NCBI RefSeq assembly: GCF_023101765.2
Contig: NC_064233.1
Location: 6,781,501 to 6,845,500, forward strand
Origin: Spodoptera frugiperda
Taxonomy: Eukaryota; Arthropoda; Insecta; Lepidoptera; Noctuidae
Reading direction: 5' to 3'
DNA: 64,000 nt
The notes below the pieces were generated by a model. That model was not told the DNA's origin. It ran no database searches and worked only from the letters and a program-made list of their open reading frames with translations. How positions within the stretch are numbered: the stretch's first letter is position 1; each line of letters begins with the position of its first letter. Both the position numbers and the translations under genes were made by a program. Shown here one piece after another: positions 1 through 10,396 of the stretch.

Positions 1-282
1 GCATTTTTTAAAATGTACTATCAGTCTTTGTGATTTGAAATATTTGTGTGTATTAAGGTACTTGTTTATTGTACCTATTTATTAGAAGTTAGTATTAGAT
101 TTCTATAAGCAGTTTGACTATGATGGTGTTGCTTATAACATAATGGATCGATGTGAATTGTTTTTAAAACAATAGTAATAATAACAAATCATAATGATGA
201 TGATATATTATAATGATAGCACTTTTCTGTGCTATTAGTAGTTAAAGCGCCCTAGACTAGCATCTCATAGGCGCCCCTTTTC

Positions 283-592
283 ATTAGTGAAGGATATTTA
301 AACACGTGATTATACTCATTAGTTTTATTTTTAATACAATAACAAAACAACTAAATATCGCGCGCGCTTGCTTTCGCGTGATCAGCTGGTAGCAGCGAGG
401 CGCCCGCGGTATTGGAAGGCAAGTACGTATTTTGGAACTTGACACGCGCGTGCTAATGAGGTATTGTTGTTTTTGTTATTGTGATAAAAATGAAACTAAT
501 CAGTATATAATAATAGTTTCTTTGGCAAAGTTGTTTGTAATCATGAGTACAATCACGTGTTTAAGTATCGTTCACTAATTACAAGTCACCCT
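283..592. repeat. MITE family J, palindromic, diverged copy
   Basis: The arms read ATTAGTGAaGGATATTTAAAC and its complement. Each arm carries CACGTG (303-308 and 554-559). The centre (~358-460) is GC-rich, with CGCGCGCG and ACACGCGCGTGCTAATGA. It matches 19183-19432. Confidence 0.65.
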
Positions 593-636
593 ACAATATC
601 CTGAGCCCTACTGGAGGTTAGTTGATGTTCATAAAA

Positions 637-779
637 AAGAGAGTCAGACTCTTACTGACTAAAAACCACCCCGTTCCTTCTCCTTTGAGCCGAAGCCCCG
701 GTAACTTTTTACGTCCGCAGCTCCGAATCGGGCATCAGCCTTACTGGGCCCCATCTGTGGTGGTCTGACTCTTTGAACC
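637..779 (-). repeat. Family C copy
   Basis: It contains GACTAAAAACCACCCCGTTC and extends into the full-length 5' part GGGCCCCATCTGTGGTGGTC; the A-tail side is shortened. Confidence 0.75.
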
Positions 780-1084
780 TACTCGTGTCCCTACAGTTTG
801 TTTGTAAACAATTCACATCGATTTTGGTCTAAGTATAATCATACTTTATTATCTATAAGTAAATAAGTATACTTAATCGATGTATTGAAAAACATGACAT
901 GTATCTTAGCTCGTAAGGTAGTATTTTGTGAATCTTATATGTGAAACTGATAATCTCCTTTTTTTGGAAGTCGGTTAAAAAAAATCGTAGAAATGAAAAG
1001 TACATTATGTTTTTAGTTCTATAAGATTACTAGTCGATCTATGTGCTGTGTTCAAACGATGAAGAATTCGAAATTACTTCAGTA

Positions 1085-1208
1085 ACCTTAGTACAAGTTT
1101 GCTTTAGGTCAAAGTTAACGAAAAGAGAGAGTTCGGCGCTCTGATTGGCCGGCTAGAATAAACCAACCAATCAGAACGCAGAATTAAGGAAACTTATACT
1201 AATGGTAC
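1085..1208. repeat. MITE family K copy
   Basis: A palindromic element: GTACAAGTTTGCTTTA on the left, GCGCTCTGATTGGCCGGC and CCAACCAATCAGA around the centre, and complementary sequence on the right. Confidence 0.7.
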
Positions 1209-1339
1209 AGTTATATATTTTTTGTGATATTCTAAATTAAGTTTTTTTTTAAGTTTCAAAATTCTTGTTTGACATTTTAGGGCCTGTTTCAAATTGTCTA
1301 ATTAGGTTCTGTCAGTCTAACTGACGGATAATTTGTGGC

Positions 1340-1480
1340 CAAATGCTGTGCAATGTGTCGCTGGTTCGATTCCTAGATCGACAAATTATTGTTGATCTGG
1401 GTCTGGGTGTGATATGTATGTGATATGAATATAAAGTGATGGTAAATAAACGCACGACGATATAAGAGAAAATCTCTTAG
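1340..1480 (+). repeat. Degenerate F-like SINE
   Basis: A box-B-like GGTTCGATTCC at 1362-1372 is followed by TGTTGATCTGGGTCTGGGTG and GTAAATAAACGCACGACG, resembling the body of family F. Confidence 0.5.
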
Positions 1481-1760
1481 TGTGTTTTGTTAAGAAAATA
1501 ATATCTAAATTATATAAGGTGTTCTAAAAGTATCTGCCACGGCTTTAATGAGAGGTTGTGTTGTGTTTGAAGTAGTAAATATAAATGAATGATTATGAGT
1601 TTTTTTTTCGTACAAAATATCTACGTATTATGCGTTTGTTATGAAAGAGCTATCTCTTTCACCGTCTCGTTTGTAGAGTAACAACTACTTAATCTCAAAT
1701 TGAATTAACCGGTCCAGGGTACGAAATTTCTTCACTATTGTAATCTTCAAACACAACACT

Positions 1761-1906
1761 TTTTGGAAAATCATCCAATGACTTCTCCCGCCTTGAGTGA
1801 GACGAGAGGGAGTGTCAGACTCTTACTGACTAAAAACCACCCCGTTCCTTCTTCTGCTTTTCGAGCCGGAGCCCCGATAAGCCCGCTAGGTAGTCCGCAG
1901 CTCCGG
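1761..1906 (-). mobile_element. Family C retroposon with a 14-bp target site duplication
   Basis: It is flanked by the identical 14-mer TCAAACACAACACT at 1747-1760 and 1907-1920. On the minus strand it runs from CCGGAGCTGCGG to GATTTTCC and a short A-tail. Long target duplications plus an A-tail indicate LINE-driven retrotransposition. Confidence 0.8.
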
Positions 1907-2221
1907 TCAAACACAACACTACCTCCCATTAAAGCCGTGGCAGATACTTTTAGAACACCTTTATATTATAAAACAGGCCCTAACTATCCAAATTATGCTT
2001 TATAAAAGTAGTGACATATTTTTGGAATCTCGATGTGATCGTAGTATCAATATTAATAAGAAAATGACTCAAATTTTTCTTGTAGCGTTTAAGAAATCTG
2101 GTAGATGTAAGCTTAGTTGTAAGATTTTCGATGCATATATCTTCTTGATGTGTATACAACTTGGGTGTTTAGTAATATATTCCTTTTGATAATAAGAAGT
2201 TGTTTTATTTACCTATATTTT

Positions 2222-2519
2222 TTATGGTATAAGCCGGTAAACGAGTAGACGGATCATCTGATGGTAAGCAATCACCGCCGCCCATGGACACACGAAACAC
2301 TAGAGGCGTTACAAGTGCGTTGCCGGCCTTTTGGGGTAAGGAATTTAAGGGTTATTGGGGAATCAGGGATTGGGAAGGCCCAATTACGGCCTTCGGTAAC
2401 CTTATTCACACAACGGAACGCAAGCGTTGGTTCACGCCGGTTTTCTGAGAGGCCGCATTATTACTCCGGTCGAGGCGGCCTAGCAGTACCGAAGCATGAC
2501 CTTCTCACACTTGATCTAC
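2222..2519 (-). repeat. Family A copy, near full length
   Basis: It reads GGTATAAGCCGGTAAACGAG ... GAAGCATGACCTTCTCACAC, i.e. the element in reverse, with the T-run (A-tail) on the left. Confidence 0.8.
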
Positions 2520-2582
2520 ACTAATGACACTACATGCCTGTAATATCAACAGCCCGTCTTCTGCTGGACAATGAGACTCCTT

Positions 2583-4870
2583 TATATTTATTTATTTATT
2601 TTACTCTTCATGCACATGAATGTGTACATAGGTGGGCTTAATGCCGTAGGCATTTTCTACCAGCCAAACCTTTAGGTGGTGCAATGAGAAACCAGTGGTA
2701 GGTGCATGGAGCAAGTAAGTACGGAAAAGCTCAGATGGAAAAATAGAATATACTTACTTATACAAATATATACCAATATATATTTAAATAATATGGAAAA
2801 ATAATAAACCTACATAATAACATTACATATACTATTTACATATACTTAATATATACATACTACTTATATCATGATGAAGACTCTGACAACCTCTTCAGAA
2901 GAAGCTCCCGAACTCTCCGCTTGAACATCAAACGACTAGACAGCATCCTGACATCGGTGGGGAGCGCGTTCCACAGCAAGATAGATTGGATAAAAAAGAA
3001 GAATGAAGAAATTTTGTGTGATGTGTAGGACATTGAAGGAGACGGTTATTAGAAGAGCGTAGATATTTGCTGTGGTTGGCGCAAGTGTATTGAAAGAGAG
3101 AGGATAGATAGCTAGGCGAAGAAGGTGAATCGAGGAAGGAGTAAAGTGTGGTAAGCGCCCTTTGCTCCCTGCGCTGGCGTATGGGCAGCCACTGTAATTG
3201 CAACCGATGTGCAGAAACGTGATCATATTTACGCAGGTTGAAAACGAATCGAATGCAGTTATTCAGAAGTCGGTCCAGTTTATTGAGGAGATCTGCATTC
3301 AGGTCGTAATAACAAACATCCGCATAATCAATAATAGGGAACAATAAGGTCTGCACTAGCATTGACTTGGTGGTAGACGGAAGCAAGTTTTTAACGCGAT
3401 AAAGAGACCGCAGTGATCCGGTGACCTTTTTGCACACACTGGTGACTTGTGCATGCCAGTTCAAATTGCTGTCAATGAGCAAGCCGAGATCCTTGACATC
3501 ACCACTGAACGGCACGATCGCACCGTCGAAGACAACAGGCGGCAGGGATGCAATGTCAACCTTACTCAGAGACCGGGAGCTTCCGATGATGATCGCCTGG
3601 CATTTGTTGGGGTTCACTGCGATACCAAACCGCGCCGACCAGCTGCTGATGGCAGACAAGTCATCATTGATTTTGCAGATGGCGCTCGGCAAGTCGTCAA
3701 AGCCGGCCTGACAGTAAAGTTGCAAGTCGTCGGCATACAGATGGTACGAACACTGAAGTTCTGAGGTGATTAGATTAATAAAGATAGAAAATAAGAGAGG
3801 TGAAAGTATGCCGCCTTGAGGAACGCCAGCTTTTAATTCGCGCCAATTTGATGTTGAGTCACCATGTTTGACCGACTGCTGACGCTCCTGAAGATAAGAA
3901 GAGAACCATTCCAGTGACTCGCCAGAGACCGTAAGGTGGGATAGGATAGCTAAAAGGATGTCGTGACTGACCATATTGAAGGCATTCGAGAAGTCAACCA
4001 AAACCAGAACTGTGGCTCTGGTATTCTCGAAGCCGGTTCTAATATCGCCAGTCACTTTAAGGAGGGCTGAAGTAGTGCTGTGGCCTGGTCTGAAGCCAGA
4101 TTGTAATGGACTAATTAGTCCATTTCTGTATACGAAACTCGAAAGTTGTTTATGTACGCAGGCCTCGAGCACCTTGGACAGGAAGGGAAGTATGGATATT
4201 GGACGGAATTGGGACGGAAGAGTGGGACTAGAGACTTTAGGGAGCGGACGGACAAAGGCTCTACGCCAAAGAGATGGGAATGTTCCGGAAAAAAGGGAAA
4301 AATTAATGACATGGGTTAAAGCAGGTAGGAGGTGATCTAATACAGTAACAATCATGTGGCGAGAAATGTTGTCACAACCTACCGCTTTGGATTTGATTGA
4401 AAGGATAATCCTTCCAACCTCCGACAAGTCAACTGGAACGAAGCAGAAGGGGTTTCTGATGTTAGGACGCGTCAGACCTTCGATATATGCTATAGTGTTT
4501 TGTTTCACTAGACGATCCATAGTAGGTACTGTAGCGAAGTGGTCATTGAGATCGTCTAAGCAAATTGAACAGGGAAGGTCTGAATGTTGCGTTTTGCCGA
4601 TACCTAGAGTTCCGAGGAATTTCCAGATATCGGCGGAAGAAGAAGAGGAGATATTTTCAAGAACGTGGCGGCGTTTGGCGTTGCGTACCATCTGATTACA
4701 CCTATTTCTTGCAAGTTTGAATGCCGCCCAGTTTTCGTCAGTGCGATCCCTCCTATGTTTACGGAACGCCCGGTCCCTGCAACGCATAGCCATCCTTATT
4801 CCACGCGTCATCCAAGGCGCAGGTGGCCGCTTAGCTTTATACAATGTGATAGGGGCGAGACTTCTAACCC
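2583..4870 (-). mobile_element. CR1/Jockey-group LINE, 5'-truncated
   Basis: This is a non-LTR retrotransposon copy that keeps its reverse transcriptase and 3' UTR but has lost the endonuclease and 5' region. The 3' end (low coordinates) finishes in a TAAATAAATAAATA-type tail at 2583-2600. It is preceded by a short hairpin in the UTR, AATGCC-GTA-GGCATT at 2640-2654. The break at about 4870 falls just before the conserved 'APWMT' motif, which is typical of 5' truncation on insertion. Confidence 0.88.
2928..4844 (-). CDS. LINE reverse transcriptase ORF2 fragment (frameshifted near the C terminus)
   Basis: The open frame of 638 residues has RT motifs in order: PLPKVSSPTLPSQFRPISIL (~200-220), the HSTTSALL finger (~255), VDFSNAFN with the first catalytic Asp (D284), GVPQGGILSPLLF (~340), YADD (370-373), thumb and a CR1-like LQWLPIRQRRE (~548). 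It starts at the linker between endonuclease and RT (APWMTRGIR), so the endonuclease is missing and the Met is not a real start. The canonical C-terminal motif LLWNALP lies in another frame, which continues to a stop at 2871-2869. A run of six A at 2992-2997 is the likely indel site. Otherwise there are no stops, so the insertion is fairly young. Confidence 0.85.
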   Translation of the reverse strand: MYKAKRPPAPWMTRGIRMAMRCRDRAFRKHRRDRTDENWAAFKLARNRCNQMVRNAKRRHVLENISSSSSADIWKFLGTLGIGKTQHSDLPCSICLDDLNDHFATVPTMDRLVKQNTIAYIEGLTRPNIRNPFCFVPVDLSEVGRIILSIKSKAVGCDNISRHMIVTVLDHLLPALTHVINFSLFSGTFPSLWRRAFVRPLPKVSSPTLPSQFRPISILPFLSKVLEACVHKQLSSFVYRNGLISPLQSGFRPGHSTTSALLKVTGDIRTGFENTRATVLVLVDFSNAFNMVSHDILLAILSHLTVSGESLEWFSSYLQERQQSVKHGDSTSNWRELKAGVPQGGILSPLLFSIFINLITSELQCSYHLYADDLQLYCQAGFDDLPSAICKINDDLSAISSWSARFGIAVNPNKCQAIIIGSSRSLSKVDIASLPPVVFDGAIVPFSGDVKDLGLLIDSNLNWHAQVTSVCKKVTGSLRSLYRVKNLLPSTTKSMLVQTLLFPIIDYADVCYYDLNADLLNKLDRLLNNCIRFVFNLRKYDHVSAHRLQLQWLPIRQRREQRALTTLYSFLDSPSSPSYLSSLFQYTCANHSKYLRSSNNRLLQCPTHHTKFLHSSFLSNLSCCGTRSPPMSGCCLVV

Positions 4871-4875
4871 GTTAA

Positions 4876-4998
4876 GTAAGTACAAATAAGAGATGCTATA
4901 ATGTGATTGTGCACTCAGATACAAAAAGACGGCCCTGTCCAATGATATTACATACTTGGAAGTAAAAATGTGTAGATAGGTTATAAGCGCTCAGAAAG
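4876..4998. repeat. Unnamed repeat shared with 9020-9136
   Basis: The stretches TGTGATTGTGCACT, AAGACGGCCCTG, CCAATGATATTA and GATAGGTTATAAGCGCTCAG occur in the same order and spacing in both places. The family is not recognised. Confidence 0.6.
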
Positions 4999-5109
4999 TA
5001 AGATAAGCGCTCAATATTTCATACCTTGGTGCAGAGATCGCGCAACGATCTCCGGACACCGTAACTGCGGGTCTGTGGACGGTAAGCAAGGCTAGCTCGC
5101 CGCTTACTT

Positions 5110-5282
5110 TACTCCTGTGTCGTGGGTGCGCTTACAAACATACAAGTATCATGTATATGCGCATGATACCCAGACCCGGAGTAACAATTTGTGAATCACA
5201 CAGAGTTACTCCGTGCAGGAATCGAACCCGCTACACGTTGAGCGGCAGCCGGTTGCTCAGCCAACGCACCAAGCGTGCAGTC
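5110..5282 (-). repeat. SINE family F copy
   Basis: On the minus strand it has the tRNA-like head with box B GGTTCGATTCC and the body CTCTGTGTGATTCACAAATT. The hallmark ACGACACAGGAG lies at its 3' side. Confidence 0.7.
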
Positions 5283-5325
5283 TGTAATCTACGAAGGTAT
5301 AAGCAGAGGTGACCATATAAAATAG

Positions 5326-5400
5326 AACGCCTAAGTACTTTTCACCAGTTATGTTATGAGTCCCATGTAATAGGGGGTGAGTCTATGGGGCTATCGTATT
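5326..5400 (-). repeat. SINE family D fragment
   Basis: CACCAGTTATGTTATGAGTC followed by CCATGTAATAGGGGGTGAG, the reverse of the central part of family D. Confidence 0.6.
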
Positions 5401-5479
5401 TCTAGTCACCAGATGGCACAAATGTAGCAAGAGGCATTTTTGTCCCATCACTGTTCTGTGAAATATTGAACGTCCAATG

Positions 5480-5773
5480 ATAACATCATCATCATCAGCC
5501 GAGAGACGTCCACTGCTGAACAAAGGCCTCCCCTTAGTCCTCCACGTAGAACGACAAGCCGCCACCTGCATCCACTGGCTCCCCGCCACTCTGACAATGT
5601 CGTCGGTCCACCTAGTGGGAGGTCTGCCCACGTTACGTCTTCCGGTCCGCGGTCGCCACTCAGTCACCTTCCTGGCCCAGCGGCCATCAGTCCTCCGAGC
5701 GACGTGGCCTACCCATTGCCACTTCAGCCTGCATATTTTGAGAGCTATGGTCCGAGACAAGGTCCTTAACTGA
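5480..5773 (-). mobile_element. RTE-type LINE, 3' end fragment
   Basis: The minus strand encodes LKWQWVGHVARRTDGRWARK and NVGRPPTRWTDDIVRVAG, the C-terminal signature of RTE-clade LINEs common in moths. The fragment ends in a GATGATGATGATG microsatellite tail at 5483-5498, as RTE elements do. It is truncated at about 5773, so only about 90 codons remain and the RT is lost. Confidence 0.85.
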
Positions 5774-5850
5774 AGGGCTCCAATGGTATGACACTAGCTA
5801 ATGCCCTATTTGACGTGAAACGAGACGTTCACACTAGCGCTATCTGGTAA

Positions 5851-6645
5851 CTATACCTTATGCGCTGTAACAAGGTGCGGCTGACAGATATGCCAGTATG
5901 ACGTTGACGTCTCTCTTTAGGGATGGACATTAGAAAAATCTTTTTTTATCGCTATCGATACTCGCAACATACATTTAATTCTCTTTAATTTTTTTATTAA
6001 ATGTGTGTGTTATTTAGTTGTGCAGTCTAACTACGTGTATATACTTGTCAAAATAAATATTTTATGACCGAGCCCTGAGGTGTTTCAGGGTTTCAGTTTT
6101 ACAGAACCGTGAAGAATGTAAGTATATATTAGTTTGTATATGTTACTAAAGCAACCACGATCTTTCAGATTAAGTACCACCACGCATTATCAAAGGCGCC
6201 GGAAATGTCTACTACATATTTGTGCTCAGATAAAGTCACTGTGGTTCAGGCAGAGAGAGCCGCGTCTACAGTAGATTTACCCACATAATTCAACGTTTTT
6301 TAAGAGTGATAATTTAACGACGCACGATTTTCGTTTTTTATTCTAAAAAAACATCGACTGCCTATCCATCGTAGCCGTACATACCATCACTAAACACGAC
6401 TATGGCTTTACGTTATACGCATAACTCTTTACTTTATTTTTCATTTCATTAGATTTTATTTAAAGACTAGAACATTCCGGTTGGTTTTAATTTAATTAAC
6501 TACACTTCCGAATGATTTAACATAATACGAATGTGATACAGTTAAAATACTAAGGCATAATTTTTAAATCGCAGCAACTTTCAAGAGTGATACGAAACGT
6601 TACTGAATCTGTCAGCCGCACCTTGTTACGGCGCATAGGGTATAA
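5851..6645. mobile_element. Non-autonomous DNA transposon with ~37-bp TIRs
   Basis: The left end is ATACCTTATGCGCTGTAACA continuing AGGTGCGGCTGACAG (5852-5886). The right end (6609-6645) is its reverse complement with about two mismatches. The ~0.8-kb interior is AT-rich with no ORF. The target duplication cannot be fixed by eye. Confidence 0.75.
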
Positions 6646-6807
6646 AATACAGTAGCCCCTATTGAATTAGGCCAAAAACTCCCGAAGTGGTTTCCACCGT
6701 GGTGGTGGTTTTGAATGGAGTTTTATTTTCAAAACTTCGAGACCGCAGTTTTTACGCAGCTGCCGCGGTTGTGATTATCACCCGCAAACTTGGTGGTTGG
6801 CGATTTC

Positions 6808-7030
6808 GGTTCAAACCCCCCCCCCGAAAATTGCGTACCTAGACATTACAGAGTGTTATGTTTCTAGGTACATCCCCTGTTTGGCAAAGGTCTCTATGAC
6901 TACCTATGAATCTGTTTATTACATATTACATAAATTATTTTTTTCCTCATGTATGAAGGAAGTTTTTTTTTTGGTCCCACATTTAATGGGTCCACTTTCT
7001 TGAACCCCTCCCGAAACTAAAACCTGGCTA
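6808..7030 (+). repeat. Element X, second copy
   Basis: A run of C, GACATTACAGAGTG, GGCAAAGGTCT, TGACTACCTATGAATC and a T-tract before GGTCCCACATTTAATGGG all correspond to the minus strand of 58006-58188. It ends CCTGGCTACG, the reverse complement of the other copy's start, so X probably has short inverted ends. Confidence 0.6.
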
Positions 7031-7139
7031 CGTTTAAACAAATAAGGTCTAAAAGGTTCTGGGTACATCTACCGAAAGAAATTGTTAAAGATTATATAAG
7101 TATTTATTACTCTGGTTAATGAGTTAAATCAGAGTGGTC

Positions 7140-7445
7140 GCCCGCTGACCGACCGCAGAGCGCGCGGGTGCAAACCGCCGCGGCTGCGGGACCGCGCCCA
7201 TGCCCGCAGGTACAAGATGATCGTCGCTCCAGCGCGACCCGCTAACAATCGCAGACGTCGCGGGTGTAATGCGTTGTGAAATGTAGTTTATTTTTTACAT
7301 AGATATAGTCTTCGGCACGTAACTTGGCAATTTTTTTTTTAAATAATAAGAAAGTTCCGCCAATCGCACAGGGATTGATCCTCACAAGCATCGTGCGCAG
7401 ACGCGGCGTTGCGCTGACTATTGAACGTCCACGTCCGCGTATTTT
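7140..7445. other. GC-rich island of unknown nature
   Basis: In AT-rich surroundings 7140-7280 and 7355-7440 are rich in CpG (for example GACCGCAGAGCGCGCGGG). Splice-like signals are present on the plus strand: CCGCAG|AGCG at about 7160 and GCAG|GTACAAG at about 7211. It could be a 5' noncoding exon or promoter of a gene outside the window. No protein family is recognised. Confidence 0.25.
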
Positions 7446-8150
7446 TAGTTAATAAAGTAATATTCTTGAAAAAACAATTATAACAAAATCTTGCTAAGTT
7501 ATCTGCAAACCTTTATATCTGTATTCTATAAAGGATGTGGGCGGGTGGGGGAAAATCGCCTCATGAGTTCTTAGCCTTAAGGTTTTATTAGGATACTAAA
7601 TTAAGAAAATAAAACAGAAACAATTGGAAGGTAACATATTTATTGATAAACATCGATTACAAATACTTACGACACAAATAATAACAATTTCTAATGAAAT
7701 AATACTTCATAGCTCATAATCATTTTCTGTAACATCACATATAGCCAGGCGCTTCTTCAAAAAACTTTAACTTTTATTTAACAAATCATTATATTACCGC
7801 GTTATTAAGCATCGTGGTAGCTTATTATCATCCTTATTTCTATTGGATTGGTTGAGAGCAGTGTCACAGCTTAATTTATTGAAACCAAATTGTGTGTTAC
7901 AATCGGCAGAATTGTTAACTTTTGGTTGTGGATAATGACGCCGTTAACTTTTGGTGTTTTTTTTTTTGAAGAATCACCCAGCCTTTACATAGAAATATCA
8001 ACAAGCATTTAGTGTTGAAAGAAAAATGGGAACTTTAGTGAAAACTTCAACGTATTAAATGCAATAGTTATTTGACTGTTCATAACAGATTCTTAGTTCA
8101 TAACTTAGCATCACGGCATTAAATCTCCAAAGGAGTAGACAGACATGCAC
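7446..8150. other. AT-rich intergenic sequence
   Basis: I see nothing coding or repetitive that I can name here. Confidence 0.4.
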
Positions 8151-8156
8151 ATTGTA

Positions 8157-8551
8157 CATATACCAGTGGCATAGGGTAGGGGGTAGGTAATAGGTAGGTT
8201 TTGGCGGGGTCCAGTATAAAAAATTTGCTTGGAGACCCCTTTTTCCTTTTTAGAGGGGGGAAATGTGTTTTCCCCCTGTCTCTCAAGCTACAAACAGGTG
8301 ACTTACCGATAGATACTATAACAGCGAGGCCATGTTTAGTTAGAGATAGACGTTAATTTTCCTAAAGTTGCTGCCAACTATTGAACGCATGCTTTACGCA
8401 GAAAAAAAGGAATTGATTATTTGGACTTTTGTAATTAAATAAAATTACTGAAAAAAAAGTCGGATGCTTTTATTTTTTGCCTACGCACGTTGGAGGCCCC
8501 CGTATAATTGATACAGCAAAACGTGGCTTGCTATGCCCCTGACATATACAA
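8157..8551. repeat. MITE-like element with imperfect inverted ends
   Basis: The ends ATATACCAGTGGCATAG (8157) and CTATGCCCCTGACATATA (8551) are imperfect reverse complements. The interior contains complementary C/G tracts (GAGACCCCTTTTTCC and GGAGGCCCCCG). Confidence 0.45.
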
Positions 8552-8902
8552 AGTAACATCAACTTTTCACCAATTATGTTATAAACACATATAATAATTT
8601 TATTTCATACAAGCAACTTTGGAATAATTTCATTTATGTGTTTTAACATTTCAATATTTAAATACAACAATAGTATGGGGTTAATTTTACATAATAATTT
8701 AACGATAATTTCCGACATAAATATTATTTTATACACATTTCAATAATTTACAAGTAATCTTACTTAATTGTATTATATTTAAGTGATAACATATCATGAC
8801 GCTTTGTGCCTGAAAGGGTAGACAGATGTGTATACACGACACAGCTATGCAAAACCAGTTTAAACCGACCGTCGTTGGAAAGATCAAAGTCAAAGCATTT
8901 TC

Positions 8903-9018
8903 CGGAGCTGCGGACTACCTAGCGGGTTTACCGGGGCTCCGGCTCGATAAGCAGGAGTAGGAACGGGGTGGTTTTTAGTTAGTAAGAGTCTGACACTCCC
9001 TCTCGCCTCGCCCAAGGA
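8903..9018 (+). repeat. Family C copy
   Basis: GGAGCTGCGGACTACCTAGC through CCTCGCCCAAGG; the A-tail side is lost and it abuts the unnamed repeat at 9020. Confidence 0.75.
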
Positions 9019-9019
9019 A

Positions 9020-9136
9020 ACAAGTACAAAGAGGAGATGCCATAATGTGATTGTGCACTGTGACAAAAAAAGACGGCCCTGCCCAATGATATTATAAGTA
9101 AAAAGGCGTAGATAGGTTATAAGCGCTCAGAAAGTG
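9020..9136. repeat. Unnamed repeat shared with 4876-4998
   Basis: Same order of blocks as at 4876-4998 (GTGATTGTGCACTG, AAGACGGCCCTG, GATAGGTTATAAGCGCTCAG). Confidence 0.6.
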
Positions 9137-9479
9137 GCACATTAAAATGTAGACAATTTTAATGTTTGTAGTATAAATGGAAAATAGAGAGGGGCGTGGT
9201 TTGTAACGTCCCTCCCAGTAAAGCGTCACGCATTATGTTAAAGGGAAATCCAGTTATGACATCTCCTCTTTGTATTTGCTTCATGTTGAGAATATTGCGA
9301 CGTGCAACATAAATGGTAGAACTTACTAAGGGTCCAATTTGTAGATTATACAAAGCGAGACTATCATAATAAACTGGTATGGACAACCAGTATAAACTGA
9401 CCGTCGAATGTATGTGAAGATCAAACAAGGCTAGTCCAAGATAACTGGTTTTGTATAGCTCCATGTGTCGTCGTGTGTA

Positions 9480-9995
9480 CAAAACATTGGTTAGTTAAAT
9501 TCTACGCAAAATACTAAAAAACGCAAGCTATAGGTAACAATATTGAATATAACAAACTTATATTTTGACCAGAAAGCATGGAATTGTCGATTTAAGCCTT
9601 GTATTCATGGTAAACATTTTGTTTAGCAACATGGTTGCATAAACATGTTGCGGGCAACACTTGTGTTGCGGAGTTGATCGCGCCATGCTGCAGAGTTGAC
9701 GCCCGGCGAGCGAAAACATCAGTTTATATTATTTTAAACAAAGTTTCCAGCAGCATTCTCGCTATTCATCAACAACGTTGATCAACTGTTGCTATGCAAA
9801 ATGAATACGAGGCTTAAATCATAATATAGAGCTAAAGAAAACTGTTGTGCATTTAATTAATAGTTGCAAGAATGGTGTTATTTGAAAAAGGCACATTATA
9901 TACTATAACAACATCACGCCTTTCATTCATCGAAGGGTAGACAGAGAAGTAGGTTAAAACAATACTTTGCACTAGAGCTAAATACCCCGTAAGTT
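9480..9995. other. Intergenic sequence without recognisable features
   Basis: AT-rich with no supported ORF or repeat, apart from a short run rich in CAACA motifs around 9640-9670. Confidence 0.35.
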
Positions 9996-9998
9996 TTT

Positions 9999-10204
9999 TT
10001 ATGGTATAAGCCGGTAAACGAGTCGACGGATCACCTGATGATAAGCAATCGCCGCCGCCCATGGACACTTGAAACACCAGAGGCGTTACAAGTGCATTGT
10101 CGGCCTTTTGGGGTTAGGAATTTAAGGGTTGTTGGGGAATCGGGGATTTGGAAGATTGGGAAAGGGGGTAATTGGGTCTCCAGTAACCTCACTCACACAA
10201 CAAC
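9999..10204 (-). repeat. Family A copy, 5'-truncated
   Basis: It runs GGTATAAGCCGGTAAACGAG to CCTCACTCACACAAC and stops before the head of the element. Confidence 0.75.
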
Positions 10205-10396
10205 AGAATTCCACATATTGTGCTATTATTAAGAAGCTTAATAGTATTTTGTTTTACAAGGGAATCGAACCCAGGACACAGCAGTCACACTAGACACGAT
10301 CAAAATAATTTTCTAAAACCGAGAAGGTTATTGCTCCACAATTTCAATTCCTACTCAGTACCTAAGTACTATAGCGTGATGATATATGCCTAAAAG

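Larger units (their letters stand above)
1278..1983. mobile_element. MITE-like element with TIRs, carrying nested insertions
   Basis: The outer ends are TAGGGCCTGTTT (from 1279) and AAACAGGCCCTA (to about 1983). An inner inverted pair of about 55 bases lies at 1516-1568 and 1907-1966 (GTTCTAAAAGTATCTGCCAC and its complement). Nested inside are an F-like SINE remnant (~1340-1480) and a family C copy (1761-1906). Confidence 0.65.

Noticed and set aside
3421..4889. Several plus-strand frames of 65-119 codons
   Set aside because: Shadows of the minus-strand LINE reverse transcriptase.
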